The position numbers and the translations under genes are program-made. DNA of 64,000 bases from Dyella_B humi (lineage in GTDB: Bacteria; Pseudomonadota; Gammaproteobacteria; Xanthomonadales; Rhodanobacteraceae): positions 806,001 to 870,000 of the forward strand of contig NZ_JADIKI010000021.1 in the NCBI RefSeq assembly GCF_044904605.1. The letters run 5' to 3'. The notes beneath the pieces are model-generated. The model was not told the origin of the DNA and did no database searches. It worked only from the letters and a program-made list of their open reading frames with translations. Shown here in pieces: positions 17,966 through 26,853 of the stretch. How positions within the stretch are numbered: position 1 is the stretch's first letter; every line of letters begins with the position of its first letter.

Positions 17966-18427
17966 TCATCCGAGGCAAGCCAGCGCCCGTTCGCCGCGTG
18001 CCGTTTTCGATTGCAGACGCGCATGGCGGCCGGTGCCGCGATATCCCAGTTGCACTTCCATATCCGGCGCGGGCAGCGCGCCCCGGCCACGCTCGGGCCA
18101 TTCCACCAGCACCACCGCGGCGGAGTCGGCCAGCGCGTCCAGGCCCAGCCATTCGAGTTCACCGGGATCTGCAATGCGATATAGGTCCAGATGCCAGGCG
18201 GGGCGACCATCCCGGGTCTGATAACCCTCGACCAGGCTGTAGGTCGGGCTCTTGATGCGTTCGCCCACGCCCAACGCCGTCAGCAGCGCCCGAGCGAAGC
18301 TGGTCTTGCCGGCACCCAGCTCGCCGCGCAGGTAGATGACCAGGCCGCCGTCCAGCGCACCGGCAAGCTGTGCACCCAAGGTACGCGTGGCGTCCTCGTC
18401 GGGCAGGTCCCAGTGTTGTTCAGTCAT
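17966..18427 (-). CDS. tsaE: tRNA t6A biosynthesis ATPase TsaE
   Basis: A 153-residue P-loop ATPase. The Walker A motif GELGAGKTS is at residues 35-43, followed by the conserved SPTYSLVEGY, HLDLYRIADPGELEWLGLD and VLVEWPERG. It assists TsaBD in making threonylcarbamoyl-adenosine in tRNA. Its ATG at 18427 overlaps the nnr stop by eight bases, showing translational coupling. The order nnr-tsaE-amidase-mutL is the same as in E. coli. Confidence 0.93.
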   Translation of the reverse strand: MTEQHWDLPDEDATRTLGAQLAGALDGGLVIYLRGELGAGKTSFARALLTALGVGERIKSPTYSLVEGYQTRDGRPAWHLDLYRIADPGELEWLGLDALADSAAVVLVEWPERGRGALPAPDMEVQLGYRGTGRHARLQSKTARGERALACLG

Positions 18428-19904
18428 GCTCGATTCCATTGCCGAGCGCGCGCAGCGGTTCCAGCAGATCGCTGGCAAGCAAGCCGCGTTCGCCCTTGCG
18501 AGCAGCAATGTCGCCGGCGCGCGCATGCAGGCCGACACCAATACGCGCCGCATCCCAGGCCGAGCAACCCTGGGCCATGAGCGAGGCGATCACGCCGGTG
18601 AGCAGATCACCCATGCCGCCGCTGGCCATGCCGGGATTGCCCCACGTACAGACGTCTAAACGTCCATCTGGATTAGCGATGAGAGAACCCGCTCCTTTCA
18701 GCACGACCACGGCGCCATAGCGCTGCGCCAATTCACGTGCTGAGGCGAAGCGATCCGTTTGCACTTCGGGGTTATTCTTTTCGAGCAGTCGCGCCGCTTC
18801 GCCGGGATGCGGCGTAAGCACCGCCGGTGTCGTAAAACGACGCTGCTCGCGCGCGAGCAAGTTCAGTCCATCAGCATCCAGCACCAGCGGCTTGCCGCTG
18901 TCGAGCGCGGTCAGCCACAGTGCGTGGCCCCAGGCGCCCTGCCCCAAGCCAGGTCCCACGGCGAGCACGGTGGCGCGTGCAAGCAGCGGCTGCAGCTCCT
19001 GCGGGCCGTGGATGCCGTACGCCATCAGTTCCGGGCGCGCACTGTTCAAGGCAAACAGGTTTTCTTCGCGTGTGGCGACGCTTACGAGACCGGCACCGCT
19101 ACGCAGCGCCGCTTCGCCGCACATGCGAATCGCGCCCGCGGTGCCGTGATCGCCGCCGATCGCCAGCACATGTCCGGAATCACCTTTATGCGCATCGCGT
19201 GCGCGCGGCCCAAGGTGCATGGCATCGAGCAGCGATGCGTCGGCAGGCATGCCTTGCCAAAGGATGTCCGGCAGGCCAAGCGGATCGACGAATATCGTGC
19301 CGACTTTCGTTGCTGCTTGTCCGGTGTACAGGCCCCGCTTGGCGGCGATGAAGCTCACCGTTACCTGCGCGCGAGTCGCCACGCCCGGACAATGACCGGT
19401 ATCTGCGTTCAATCCCGACGGCACGTCCAGCGCCAGCACGGGAATGCCCGAAGCGTTGATACGTTCGATCAGCGTGCTCGCGACAGCATCCGGCGCACGG
19501 TTCAAACCGGTGCCGTAGAGCGCATCCACGTACACGTCGGCTTGCGGCAGCGAGGCATCCTGATGCCAGCGATGCGTTACACCCGCACCGCGTTGCCAGG
19601 TGTCGCGCGCGTGCGCGGCATCGCCGCTCGCCGCATCGGTGAGTTCCACCACCTCGACACCCATGCCCGCGCCATAGGCAAGACTGGCCAGCAGATAACC
19701 GTCGCCGCCGTTATTGCCTGGCCCGCAGAACACCACAAGCCGCCGTGCTTGCGGCCATTGTCGACACAGGCAAGCGAGAGCCGCAGTGGCGGCCCGGTTC
19801 ATCAGCTCGAAGCCACTGATGCCCAGATCGCCGATGGCGCGCCGGTCGAGGGCGCGAACCTGCTCGACGGTGTAGAGATCGCGAAGATGGCGGTCAGCGT
19901 GCAT
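18420..19904 (-). CDS. nnr: Bifunctional NAD(P)H-hydrate epimerase/dehydratase
   Basis: A 494-residue metabolite-repair enzyme. The N-terminal YjeF_N epimerase domain (about 1-215) has FCGPGNNGGDGY and LDVPSGLNADTG. The C-terminal ADP-dependent dehydratase domain (about 230-490, ribokinase-like fold) has GDHGTAGAIRM, LTPHPGEAARL, VVLKGAG and NPGMASGGMGDLLTG. Together they restore damaged NADHX and NADPHX. It is divergent from queG, whose start is 28 bp away, so the two share a very short promoter region. Confidence 0.95.
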   Translation of the reverse strand: MHADRHLRDLYTVEQVRALDRRAIGDLGISGFELMNRAATAALACLCRQWPQARRLVVFCGPGNNGGDGYLLASLAYGAGMGVEVVELTDAASGDAAHARDTWQRGAGVTHRWHQDASLPQADVYVDALYGTGLNRAPDAVASTLIERINASGIPVLALDVPSGLNADTGHCPGVATRAQVTVSFIAAKRGLYTGQAATKVGTIFVDPLGLPDILWQGMPADASLLDAMHLGPRARDAHKGDSGHVLAIGGDHGTAGAIRMCGEAALRSGAGLVSVATREENLFALNSARPELMAYGIHGPQELQPLLARATVLAVGPGLGQGAWGHALWLTALDSGKPLVLDADGLNLLAREQRRFTTPAVLTPHPGEAARLLEKNNPEVQTDRFASARELAQRYGAVVVLKGAGSLIANPDGRLDVCTWGNPGMASGGMGDLLTGVIASLMAQGCSAWDAARIGVGLHARAGDIAARKGERGLLASDLLEPLRALGNGIEHD

Positions 19905-19932
19905 CGGCGGATTATAGGGATGGCTCTAAACT

Positions 19933-21000
19933 ATGCACATGTCCACGCACATCGCCCCCGATTACGCCGCACTCGCCCGCGATATCAAGCGCTGGGCGCG
20001 CGAGCTCGGCTTTGCCGAGGCCGGCATCAGCGGCGTGACACTGGAGCAGGACGAACAGCATCTACAGAATTGGCTGGACGACGGTTATCACGGCGAGATG
20101 GATTACATGGCGCGCCATGGCACCAAGCGCAGCCGGCCGGATGAACTCGAACCTGGCACGCAGCGCGTGATTTCGGTGCGCATGGATTACCTGCCGCCCG
20201 GTACGCAGCATGCCTGGGATGTCATCCGCGACACCGAAGCAGGTTACGTGGCGCGTTATGCGTTGGGCCGCGACTATCACAAGCTGATGCGCAATCGGCT
20301 GCAGAAGCTGGCGGAACGCATCCGCGGCGCAGTCGGCGATTTCGGCTATCGCGCTTATGTGGATTCCGCGCCTGTGCTGGAAAAGGCGCTGGCACGCAAT
20401 GCGGGCTTGGGATGGATTGGCAAACACACCGTGCTGATCGATCGCAACGCAGGCTCGTACTTCTTCCTCGGCGAGCTCTATACCAACCTGCCGCTGCCGG
20501 TCGACAAACCAGCCAGCGCGCATTGCGGCACGTGTCGCAAGTGCATCGATATCTGCCCGACACAGGCGATCGTCGCGCCATATCGGCTCGATGCCCGTCG
20601 CTGCATTTCCTATCTCACGATCGAACTGAAAGGCTCGATTCCGGAAGAACTGCGCGCGCCGATGGGCAACCGCATCTTCGGCTGCGACGATTGCCAATTG
20701 ATCTGCCCGTGGAACAAATTCGCGCAAGACGCGACCGAACCGGATTTCGCGCCGCGGCACAGCCTGGATGGCGCCAAACTGGTGGAATTGTTTGCTTGGA
20801 GCGAAGAGGAATTCTTGCAACGCACGGAGGGCATGGCGATTCGCCGCACCGGTTATGAAGGGTGGTTGCGCAATATCGCAGTGGCGCTGGGGAATGCGCC
20901 GTCATCGGAGGAAGTTTGCGCGGCACTGCGGGCGCGGGCGGAGCATCCTTCGGCAATTGTGCGTGAGCATGTTGCTTGGGCGCTGGCGAAACACAGCTAA
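19933..21000 (+). CDS. queG: Epoxyqueuosine reductase QueG
   Basis: A 355-residue cobalamin- and Fe-S-dependent enzyme that makes the last step to queuosine in tRNA. DUF1730 region first (about 20-180), then a two-[4Fe-4S] ferredoxin segment with CGTCRKCIDICPTQ, the single Cys of RRCISY and CDDCQLICPW (about 195-265), and a HEAT-like C-terminus. Starts at 19933 or, six bases on, 19939; neither has a clear ribosome site. Confidence 0.94.
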   Translation: MHMSTHIAPDYAALARDIKRWARELGFAEAGISGVTLEQDEQHLQNWLDDGYHGEMDYMARHGTKRSRPDELEPGTQRVISVRMDYLPPGTQHAWDVIRDTEAGYVARYALGRDYHKLMRNRLQKLAERIRGAVGDFGYRAYVDSAPVLEKALARNAGLGWIGKHTVLIDRNAGSYFFLGELYTNLPLPVDKPASAHCGTCRKCIDICPTQAIVAPYRLDARRCISYLTIELKGSIPEELRAPMGNRIFGCDDCQLICPWNKFAQDATEPDFAPRHSLDGAKLVELFAWSEEEFLQRTEGMAIRRTGYEGWLRNIAVALGNAPSSEEVCAALRARAEHPSAIVREHVAWALAKHS

Positions 21001-21012
21001 AGTTTCATTCGA

Positions 21013-21093
21013 CGTCATGCCCGCGAAAGCGGGAATCCATTGTTGCCCTCAGGCGAAAAGCGAAAATGGATTCCCGCTTTCGCGGGAATGACG
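21013..21093. repeat. REP-like inverted pair
   Basis: CGTCATGCCCGCGAAAGCGG-type unit and its inverted partner around a 25-bp spacer, 12 bp after the queG stop. Confidence 0.8.
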
Positions 21094-21146
21094 ACCATGG
21101 ACGACCATGGGGATTACACACCGGGGAGATTTCAGGCCAGTTTGGC

Positions 21147-21180
21147 CCCTCACCCTGCCCTCTCCCCGAAGGGGAGAGGG
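21147..21180. repeat. CCCTCTCCCC-type palindrome
   Basis: CCCTCTCCCC, GAA, GGGGAGAGGG hairpin between the convergent queG and panD genes. The same palindrome type occurs at 34037-34172, 35449-35479 and 52809-52833. Confidence 0.7.
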
Positions 21181-21196
21181 AAAAGCACAGCGGCGA

Positions 21197-21583
21197 TTAC
21201 GCCGCAGCCATCTGCTTCGGAATCGAGCGATTCATATGGCTGATGCGGTTGCCTTCGCCCACATAGACGAGCGTCGGCTGGAACTTCTCCACTTCCGCCT
21301 CGTCGAGGTGCACGAAGGCCGCGATGATGACCAAATCGCCGGGCTGCGCGCGGTGCGCGGCGCTGCCGTTCACCGAGATGATGCCGGAGCCTTCTTCGGC
21401 ACGTAGCGCATAGGTGACGAAGCGCTTGCCGTTGTTGATGTTCCAGGCGTGGATCTGTTCGTATTCGCGAATGCCCGATGCGTCGAGCAGCAGGCCGTCG
21501 ATAGCGATCGAACCTTCATAGTGCAGTTCCGCGTGGGTCACGGTGGCACGATGGATCTTCGCCTTCAGCATGTTCAGGTGCAT
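21197..21583 (-). CDS. panD: Aspartate 1-decarboxylase
   Basis: A 128-residue pyruvoyl enzyme that makes beta-alanine from aspartate for pantothenate synthesis. The self-cleavage site G24-S25 lies in HAELHYEGS, at the same residue numbers as in E. coli PanD, which supports the ATG at 21583. Conserved NINNGKRF.TYA and NGSAAHRAQPGDLVIIAA follow. Last gene of the pcnB-folK-panB-panC-panD run, 123 bp after panC. Confidence 0.95.
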   Translation of the reverse strand: MHLNMLKAKIHRATVTHAELHYEGSIAIDGLLLDASGIREYEQIHAWNINNGKRFVTYALRAEEGSGIISVNGSAAHRAQPGDLVIIAAFVHLDEAEVEKFQPTLVYVGEGNRISHMNRSIPKQMAAA

Positions 21584-21706
21584 GACTTCATTCCAGCAGG
21601 AACTGCCTGCATAGCTCGCTATTATCCAGCCGCTACCGCCATGGCTGCAACGGCACACGGGCCGTAAATGGGGATGGCCGTTAGGCGTTCAATCCCCCGG
21701 TAACCG

Positions 21707-22552
21707 CTAGTCGAACAACAGGTTATCGATCAACCGGGTAGTGCCGAGGCGGGCCGCGATCAGCGCTACCAGGCCCTCGTGCTCGCCGTCGGCAGGTTCG
21801 GCGAGGTCCTCGGCGCGCCGGATGGCGGCGTAATCGGGGACGAAGCCGGCGCGTTCTAGCTTGGACGCCGCCGCCTGCTCTACCACCTTGCGGGCGTGCC
21901 CCTTGGCGATCAGGTCGCGCATCTGCTGCAGGGTTTCATAGATCAACGGCGCAGTGGCGCGGTCGGCCGCCGACAGGTACTGGTTGCGGGAGCTGAGCGC
22001 CAGGCCATCGTCGGCGCGCAGGGTCGGGCCGCTCATCACCTTCACCGGCAGGGAAAGGTCGCGCACCATGCGTTCGATCACTTTGAGCTGCTGGAAATCT
22101 TTCTGCCCGAAGATCGCGATATCCGGCTGCACCAGGTTGAACAGCTTGCAGACCACGGTGGCGACGCCGTCGAAATGGCCGGGGCGATGCGCACCTTCCA
22201 GCGTGTCGGTAAGTTCCGGCACATGCAGGCTCACGCTTTTGTCGGAGCCGAAGGGATACACCGTAGCCACGTCCGGCGCGAACAGCACATCGCAGTCCGA
22301 CTCGGCCAAGCCGGCTTGATCCTGCGCCAGCGTGCGCGGATAGCGTTCGAAATCCTCGTTCGGCCCGAACTGGGTGGGATTGACGAACACGCTCGCCACC
22401 ACGCGATCGGCGCGGGCGCGCGCCAGCTTCACCAGCGAATGATGCCCCGCGTGCAGGTTACCCATGGTCGGCACGAAACCGATCATGTGCCCTTGCGCGC
22501 GCCAGCCGCGAATTGTGGCGCGCAGGCCTGCTGCGTCTTGAATGGTTTGCAT
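21707..22552 (-). CDS. panC: Pantothenate synthetase
   Basis: A 281-residue ligase joining pantoate and beta-alanine with ATP. It has the cytidylyl-transferase-like GNLHAGHHSLV (HIGH equivalent, near residue 31), VFVNPTQFGPNEDFERYPR, FGQKDFQQL and the LALSSRN motif (KMSKS equivalent). It follows panB by 12 bp on the same strand. Confidence 0.95.
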   Translation of the reverse strand: MQTIQDAAGLRATIRGWRAQGHMIGFVPTMGNLHAGHHSLVKLARARADRVVASVFVNPTQFGPNEDFERYPRTLAQDQAGLAESDCDVLFAPDVATVYPFGSDKSVSLHVPELTDTLEGAHRPGHFDGVATVVCKLFNLVQPDIAIFGQKDFQQLKVIERMVRDLSLPVKVMSGPTLRADDGLALSSRNQYLSAADRATAPLIYETLQQMRDLIAKGHARKVVEQAAASKLERAGFVPDYAAIRRAEDLAEPADGEHEGLVALIAARLGTTRLIDNLLFD

Positions 22553-22564
22553 GAAAAGACTGCT

Positions 22565-23395
22565 CTAGTTGTAACCGTGTTCGGCTGCGGGAAACGCGCC
22601 GCTGCGCACGTCGGCGACATAGGCGGCAATCGCCTCGTTCACCGAACCGCGGCCGGCAAGGAAGTCCTTGCTGAATTTGGGACGCTTGCCGGGCGTGATG
22701 CCTAGCATGTCGTAAATCACCAGCACCTGACCATCGCAATGTGGGCCAGCGCCGATGCCGATGACAGGTATGTTCAGCGCCTTGGTGACGCGCTCGCCCA
22801 GCGGCGTGGGTACGCCTTCCAACACCAGAATGTCGGCACCGGCCTGCTGCACCGCCAGCGCCTCGCTGAGCACACGCTCTGCCGCTTCGTGCTCACGGCC
22901 CTGCACTTTGTAGCCGCCGAACTTGTGCACGGACTGCGGCGTAAGGCCCAGATGCGCGCAAACCGGAATGGCGCGTTCGGTGAGTGCGTGAATCGCTTCA
23001 AGAATATGCGGCGCGGCGCCTTCGATCTTCACCATCGCTGCGCCCGCTTCGCCGACCAATCGCGCGCCGGCTTCCAGTGCGTAATCGACGTTGCGATCGG
23101 CCATGAACGGCATGTCGGCCACCAGCAACGTGGCGGACAAGCCGCGCGCCACCAACTCAGTGTGATAGACCATCTGATCGAGCGTTACCGGCAAGGTGCT
23201 ACGCTGGCCTTGCACCACCATGCCCAACGAATCGCCGACCAGCGCGATGTCAACGCCAGCCAGTTCCAGTTGTGTAGCGAAGCTGGCATCGTACGCGGTG
23301 AGCATCACGATCTTGCGCCCTTCCGCCTTCATGGTGTGAAGACCCGGCACGGTGACCGGCTTACGAGACGGAGCGCTAGCGTTTTCCACGTACAT
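22565..23395 (-). CDS. panB: 3-methyl-2-oxobutanoate hydroxymethyltransferase
   Basis: A 276-residue first enzyme of pantoate synthesis. Conserved segments: MLTAYDASFA, VGDSLGMVVQG (metal-binding Asp), LPVTLDQMVYHT, VKIEGAA, AHLGLTPQSV and GIGAGPHCDGQVLV. Precedes panC by 12 bp. Confidence 0.95.
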   Translation of the reverse strand: MYVENASAPSRKPVTVPGLHTMKAEGRKIVMLTAYDASFATQLELAGVDIALVGDSLGMVVQGQRSTLPVTLDQMVYHTELVARGLSATLLVADMPFMADRNVDYALEAGARLVGEAGAAMVKIEGAAPHILEAIHALTERAIPVCAHLGLTPQSVHKFGGYKVQGREHEAAERVLSEALAVQQAGADILVLEGVPTPLGERVTKALNIPVIGIGAGPHCDGQVLVIYDMLGITPGKRPKFSKDFLAGRGSVNEAIAAYVADVRSGAFPAAEHGYN

Positions 23396-23451
23396 GGGTC
23401 AGTGCAGCCTTATGTTGCGATGAACAATTATCCGCGCGGGGTAGGCAACGC

Positions 23452-23931
23452 TCAAGCGAGCGCTTCACAGCCTTGCGTATCAACGGTTCGCAGAAGGTCG
23501 AGCACCTTACCCTGCCCCGGAATCTCGAGATCGGACGCCACGTCGTGCAGAGGCAGCAGCACGAAGGCGCGATCAGCAATATGTGGGTGAGGCAAGGTCA
23601 AGCGCTCATCGTTGACCGTTTTGCCGGCAACATGCAGCAAATCCAGATCGAGCGTGCGCGGCCCCCAGCGTTCGCCGTTGCGTTGCCGCCCGGCGGCGCG
23701 CTCGATCTGTAGCAGCGCATCGAGCAGCTCGTGCGGCTCTAGCACCGTTTCCAGCTTCACCACCGCATTGAGGAACTCCGGCTGATCGACCACGCCCCAC
23801 GGTGGCGTGCGGTAGATTTTTGAGCGTGCGATCACCTGGGTATGCGGCAACGCTGCCAGCGCCTCGATGGCGTCCAGCAGGTGTTGTCGTGAATCGCCGA
23901 GATTGCTGCCCAAGGCAACGTAGGCCTGCAT
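23452..23931 (-). CDS. folK: HPPK, folate biosynthesis
   Basis: A 159-residue 6-hydroxymethyl-7,8-dihydropterin pyrophosphokinase. Shows the family features VALGSNLGDSRQHL, YRTPPWG, DQPEFLNAV and GPRTLDLDLL with the two catalytic Asp residues. The ATG at 23931 overlaps the pcnB stop by one base, so translation is coupled. Confidence 0.94.
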   Translation of the reverse strand: MQAYVALGSNLGDSRQHLLDAIEALAALPHTQVIARSKIYRTPPWGVVDQPEFLNAVVKLETVLEPHELLDALLQIERAAGRQRNGERWGPRTLDLDLLHVAGKTVNDERLTLPHPHIADRAFVLLPLHDVASDLEIPGQGKVLDLLRTVDTQGCEALA

Positions 23932-25361
23932 CAAGCCGTCCCGGATTTGCCGGCAGCAGGCTTGCGCCGGCGCTTGCGTTTGCGCGTAGCGGCTGCACGA
24001 GGCGCCGGTTCGGGCTCGCCTGCCGCGGCTGCCTGATGCAGCGGCAGCGCCGCGGCCAGCGTCTCATGCGGCAGCTGTTGCGCATGCTCCCACCACTGGC
24101 CGAGTTCGCCGATGGCCGGCGATTCCGCCGCACGCAGCAGCAGGAAATCGAACGCAGCGCGGAATCGCGGATGCGCCAGCAACCGAAACACTTTCTTGCG
24201 CTGGATCTGCTCGAAACGCGGCTGCAAGGACCAGATTTCTTCCATGGTGATGGTGAAGCGGCGCGGGATCGCCACGCGCTGGCACTGTTCGGCCACCACG
24301 TGCATGGCAGCACGCGACCATGCTTCGTTGACGTCCTTGCCGTGCGTGATCCAGGTGTGCGCCAGATCGCGCACTTCGCCCCACAGCAGCACTGCGAACA
24401 GGAAAGCCGGCGTCACCGACTTACCTTCGTCCACGCGCGCGTCGGTGTTTTCCAGGCCCTGCTCAATCAGCGAGCGCAGCGCCTTGTCACCACGCTTGAG
24501 CGCGCGCGCCGTGGCCGGGAACATGTATTTGAGCAGTCCGCTTTCCTCGAGCATGCGGAAGCTCTTCAGGCCATGTCCGGCCAGGAACATCTTCAGCGAT
24601 TCGTCGAACAGTCGCGCCGGCGCAACGCCGCTCAGCAACGGCCCGAGTTCCGCGAACGGCGCGGAAGCGGAAGGATCGATGCGAAAATCGAGCTTGGCCG
24701 CCAGGCGCGCGGCGCGCAGCATGCGCACCGGATCCTCGCGATAGCGCGTGGTCGGATCGCCGATCAGGTGCAGCACGCGATCCTGCAGATCCCGCATGCC
24801 GCCGACGTAGTCGCGCACCGAGAAATCGCTGATGTCGTAGTACATCGCGTTGACGCGGAAGTCGCGGCGTAGCGCGTCTTCCTCGATAGTGCCCCACACG
24901 TTGTCGCGCACGATGCGGCCATCGACGATGTGGCGGTCACCCTCGGTGCCCTCTTCCTCGCTGGCACCGCGCAGTGTGGCCACCTCGATGATCTCATTGC
25001 CGTACACCACATGCGCGAGGCGGAAGCGGCGGCCGATCAGGCGGCAGTTGCGGAACAGTTTCTTGACCTCGTCGGGCGTGGCGTTGGTGGCCACGTCGAA
25101 GTCCTTCGGGTGCCCGCCCAGCAGCAGATCGCGCACGGCGCCGCCGACCAGATAGGCGTCGTAACCGGCTTCGTTCAGGCGATAGAGCACGCGCAAGGCC
25201 GCCTTGCTGATGTTCTTGCGGGAAATCGTGTGCTGCTCGCGCGGAAAGATGCGCAGGGCAAGCTTGGCGTCGTTCCTGGCTGTGGGATTCAAGCGATCGA
25301 AATCCTTGCGGGTTTCCAAATCCGGACGGATGGGCGAGCACGTCTGGCATGCGTCGACCAT
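23931..25361 (-). CDS. pcnB: Poly(A) polymerase I
   Basis: A nucleotidyltransferase that adds 3' poly(A) tails to RNA and promotes decay. The catalytic region LVGGAVRDLLLGGHPKDFDVAT carries the D-x-D pair; FRNCRLIGRRFRLAHV, EEDALRRDFRVNAMYY and TRYREDPVRMLRA match E. coli PcnB closely. The C-terminus is a basic tail (RKRKRRRKPA) as in other poly(A) polymerases, unlike CCA-adding enzymes. Start is uncertain: ATG at 25361 is given (476 residues); a TTG at 25391 and a TTG near 25290 with AAGGA upstream are alternatives. Confidence 0.93.
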   Translation of the reverse strand: MVDACQTCSPIRPDLETRKDFDRLNPTARNDAKLALRIFPREQHTISRKNISKAALRVLYRLNEAGYDAYLVGGAVRDLLLGGHPKDFDVATNATPDEVKKLFRNCRLIGRRFRLAHVVYGNEIIEVATLRGASEEEGTEGDRHIVDGRIVRDNVWGTIEEDALRRDFRVNAMYYDISDFSVRDYVGGMRDLQDRVLHLIGDPTTRYREDPVRMLRAARLAAKLDFRIDPSASAPFAELGPLLSGVAPARLFDESLKMFLAGHGLKSFRMLEESGLLKYMFPATARALKRGDKALRSLIEQGLENTDARVDEGKSVTPAFLFAVLLWGEVRDLAHTWITHGKDVNEAWSRAAMHVVAEQCQRVAIPRRFTITMEEIWSLQPRFEQIQRKKVFRLLAHPRFRAAFDFLLLRAAESPAIGELGQWWEHAQQLPHETLAAALPLHQAAAAGEPEPAPRAAATRKRKRRRKPAAGKSGTA

Positions 25362-25426
25362 CCGAAACCGGTCGTAAGCATTGTCCTGCAAGTGCTTGAG
25401 CTGATGCGAGGGGGCGTCTGCAGGCG

Positions 25427-25454
25427 TTGCCGGACGGGGCGATTCAGCTATACT
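25427..25454 (+). promoter_or_regulatory. Sigma-70 promoter of tRNA-Glu
   Basis: TTGCCG (25427-25432), a 16-bp spacer and TATACT (25449-25454), ending 20 bp before the tRNA. A GC-rich discriminator (AGCGCGC) follows, as is common for stable-RNA promoters. Confidence 0.65.
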
Positions 25455-25474
25455 AGCGCGCTTCGCAGCAATAC

Positions 25475-25550
25475 GCTCCCATCGTCTAGTGGCCTAGGAC
25501 ACCGCCCTCTCAAGGCGGGAACACGAGTTCGAACCTCGTTGGGAGCGCCA
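25475..25550 (+). tRNA. tRNA-Glu (anticodon CTC)
   Basis: 76 bases folding into a standard cloverleaf: acceptor GCTCCCA pairs with TGGGAGC, the anticodon stem CCGCC/GGCGG encloses loop CTCTCAA with anticodon CTC, and the T arm CGAGG-TTCGAA-CCTCG type is intact. CCA is encoded (25548-25550). Confidence 0.95.
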
Positions 25551-25596
25551 CCCTCCGATTATGATCGGATTTTTCGATCCAGAGGCACACGGCAGC

Positions 25597-25920
25597 ATGA
25601 CCTTCGTCGTTACCGACAATTGCATCAAGTGCAAATACACCGATTGCGTCGAAGTTTGCCCGGTCGACGCCTTTCACGAAGGTCCCAATTTCCTGGCGAT
25701 CAACCCCGACGAGTGCATCGACTGCACGTTGTGCGAGCCGGAATGCCCGATCAATGCGATCTATCCGGAAGATGACGTGCCTGCCGGACAGGAAGGTTTC
25801 ACTGCCCTGAACAAGGAACTCGCCAAGGTTTGGCCGGTGATCACCGTGCGCAAGGATGCCTTGGCGGATGCGAAGGAATGGGAAAACAAGCCGGATAAGT
25901 TGAACTTGCTGGAGCGCTGA
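25597..25920 (+). CDS. fdxA: 7Fe ferredoxin FdxA
   Basis: A 107-residue ferredoxin with one [3Fe-4S] and one [4Fe-4S] cluster. The first motif C9-x2-C12-x4-C17-x3-C21-P and the second CIDCTLCEPECP are characteristic of the Azotobacter FdI type. The ATG at 25597 has GAGG eleven bases upstream. It lies 46 bp after tRNA-Glu and is closed by a strong terminator. Confidence 0.93.
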   Translation: MTFVVTDNCIKCKYTDCVEVCPVDAFHEGPNFLAINPDECIDCTLCEPECPINAIYPEDDVPAGQEGFTALNKELAKVWPVITVRKDALADAKEWENKPDKLNLLER

Positions 25921-25950
25921 TAAGCGCTGCGTTCAGTACTGCAAGAACGA

Positions 25951-25986
25951 AAAAAGGCACTGCGCGAAGCGCAAGTGCCTTTTTCT
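25951..25986. terminator. Intrinsic terminator after fdxA
   Basis: AAAAAGGCACT / AGTGCCTTTTT stem with an inner GCGC-GAA-GCGC hairpin. The A-run and T-run make it usable from both sides. Confidence 0.9.
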
Positions 25987-26030
25987 TTGTTCTGAATGCA
26001 CGTTTTTCGATAAGCGTAAATCTTACCTGA

Positions 26031-26148
26031 TGTCATTCCGGCGAAGGCCGGAATCCAGTTCAGATACGCCGTCCGAAGGACACCAAACCGATTTCGAGTG
26101 CTTCGCACGGTTTATTGAAACTGGATTCCGGCCTTCGCCGGAATGACG
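26031..26148. repeat. REP-like inverted pair with CTTCGG spacer
   Basis: Units 26031-26057 and 26121-26148 (TTCCGGCGAAGGCCGGAAT) flank a spacer containing GTCCGAAGGAC and GTGCTTCGCAC, motifs also present in the element at 49221-49413. Confidence 0.75.
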
Positions 26149-26218
26149 ATAAGGTGGGATTCGGTTTTTCGCGCAACTGCTCATTCGCGCTAACAGCAGA
26201 GCCGAATCCCGCAAAAAA

Positions 26219-26812
26219 TCAGCCCTTGCCACCCAACCGCGACTTCAGGCTATCCACCACCTTCGCCACCGCTGCGGCCTCACCCTGCGCACGCACTTCG
26301 CTCGAACCCTGTCCACTGCTGGCAACGGTGACCACCACCTGACGCGGCGCAACGTTCGGGCCACTCGCACCACTGCTGCCATGACCGAACATACGACCGA
26401 AGAAGCCCGGCTTTTCGGCCGGCTGGTCGGAGGCCAGCACGCTGATGTTGTAGCTATGCGAGGCGTCGTCATGCCCCTGCAGGGTGCCGATTTCGCCGTT
26501 GCTCAGCGCCTCGCCGACGCGGCGATAGGTTTCATCCACGTTGTCGGCCAGGACGAAGCCGTCGGTGATGGTGCTCGGTGTGTTGCCTACGCGCGCAGTA
26601 GCGCCGTTGGCGGTCGGCCGATTGGCGCCGCCCGGCGGGATCACCAGCGCGGCACTGGCGTTGGGTGTATCCATGCCCGGCGGAATTTCCAGCGGCGATT
26701 CCTGCTTGGCCGACTGCCACGCTTTTTCGGAACGGAACATACCGCAGCCCGAAAGCAGCAGGCCAGTGATAACCAGGGCCGGCAGGGCGACGGCGAGAGA
26801 AGATTTCTTCAT
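26219..26812 (-). CDS. BamC-like outer-membrane lipoprotein
   Basis: A 197-residue lipoprotein. The signal MKKSSLAVALPALVITGLLLSGC ends in a lipobox with Cys near residue 23. Then comes an extended segment SPLEIPPGMDTPNASAALVIPPGG, which resembles the BamC (NlpB) lasso that binds BamD, and one helix-grip-like domain (VDETYRRVGEALSNGEIG..., about 95-195). It follows dapA by 41 bp, the same order as dapA-bamC in E. coli. At under 200 residues it would contain only one of the two BamC domains. Assignment rests on context and the PPG-D-P motif. Confidence 0.72.
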   Translation of the reverse strand: MKKSSLAVALPALVITGLLLSGCGMFRSEKAWQSAKQESPLEIPPGMDTPNASAALVIPPGGANRPTANGATARVGNTPSTITDGFVLADNVDETYRRVGEALSNGEIGTLQGHDDASHSYNISVLASDQPAEKPGFFGRMFGHGSSGASGPNVAPRQVVVTVASSGQGSSEVRAQGEAAAVAKVVDSLKSRLGGKG

Positions 26813-26853
26813 GTAATTGGATTCCGTTGTATTCCGAAGTTGAGTCGAGCAGG

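Noticed and set aside
18759..20144. 461-codon plus-strand frame opposite nnr
   Set aside because: Antisense to nnr and running into queG in another frame.
23931..25361. CCA-adding enzyme instead of poly(A) polymerase
   Set aside because: The arginine/lysine-rich C-terminal tail and close match to E. coli PcnB motifs favour poly(A) polymerase.
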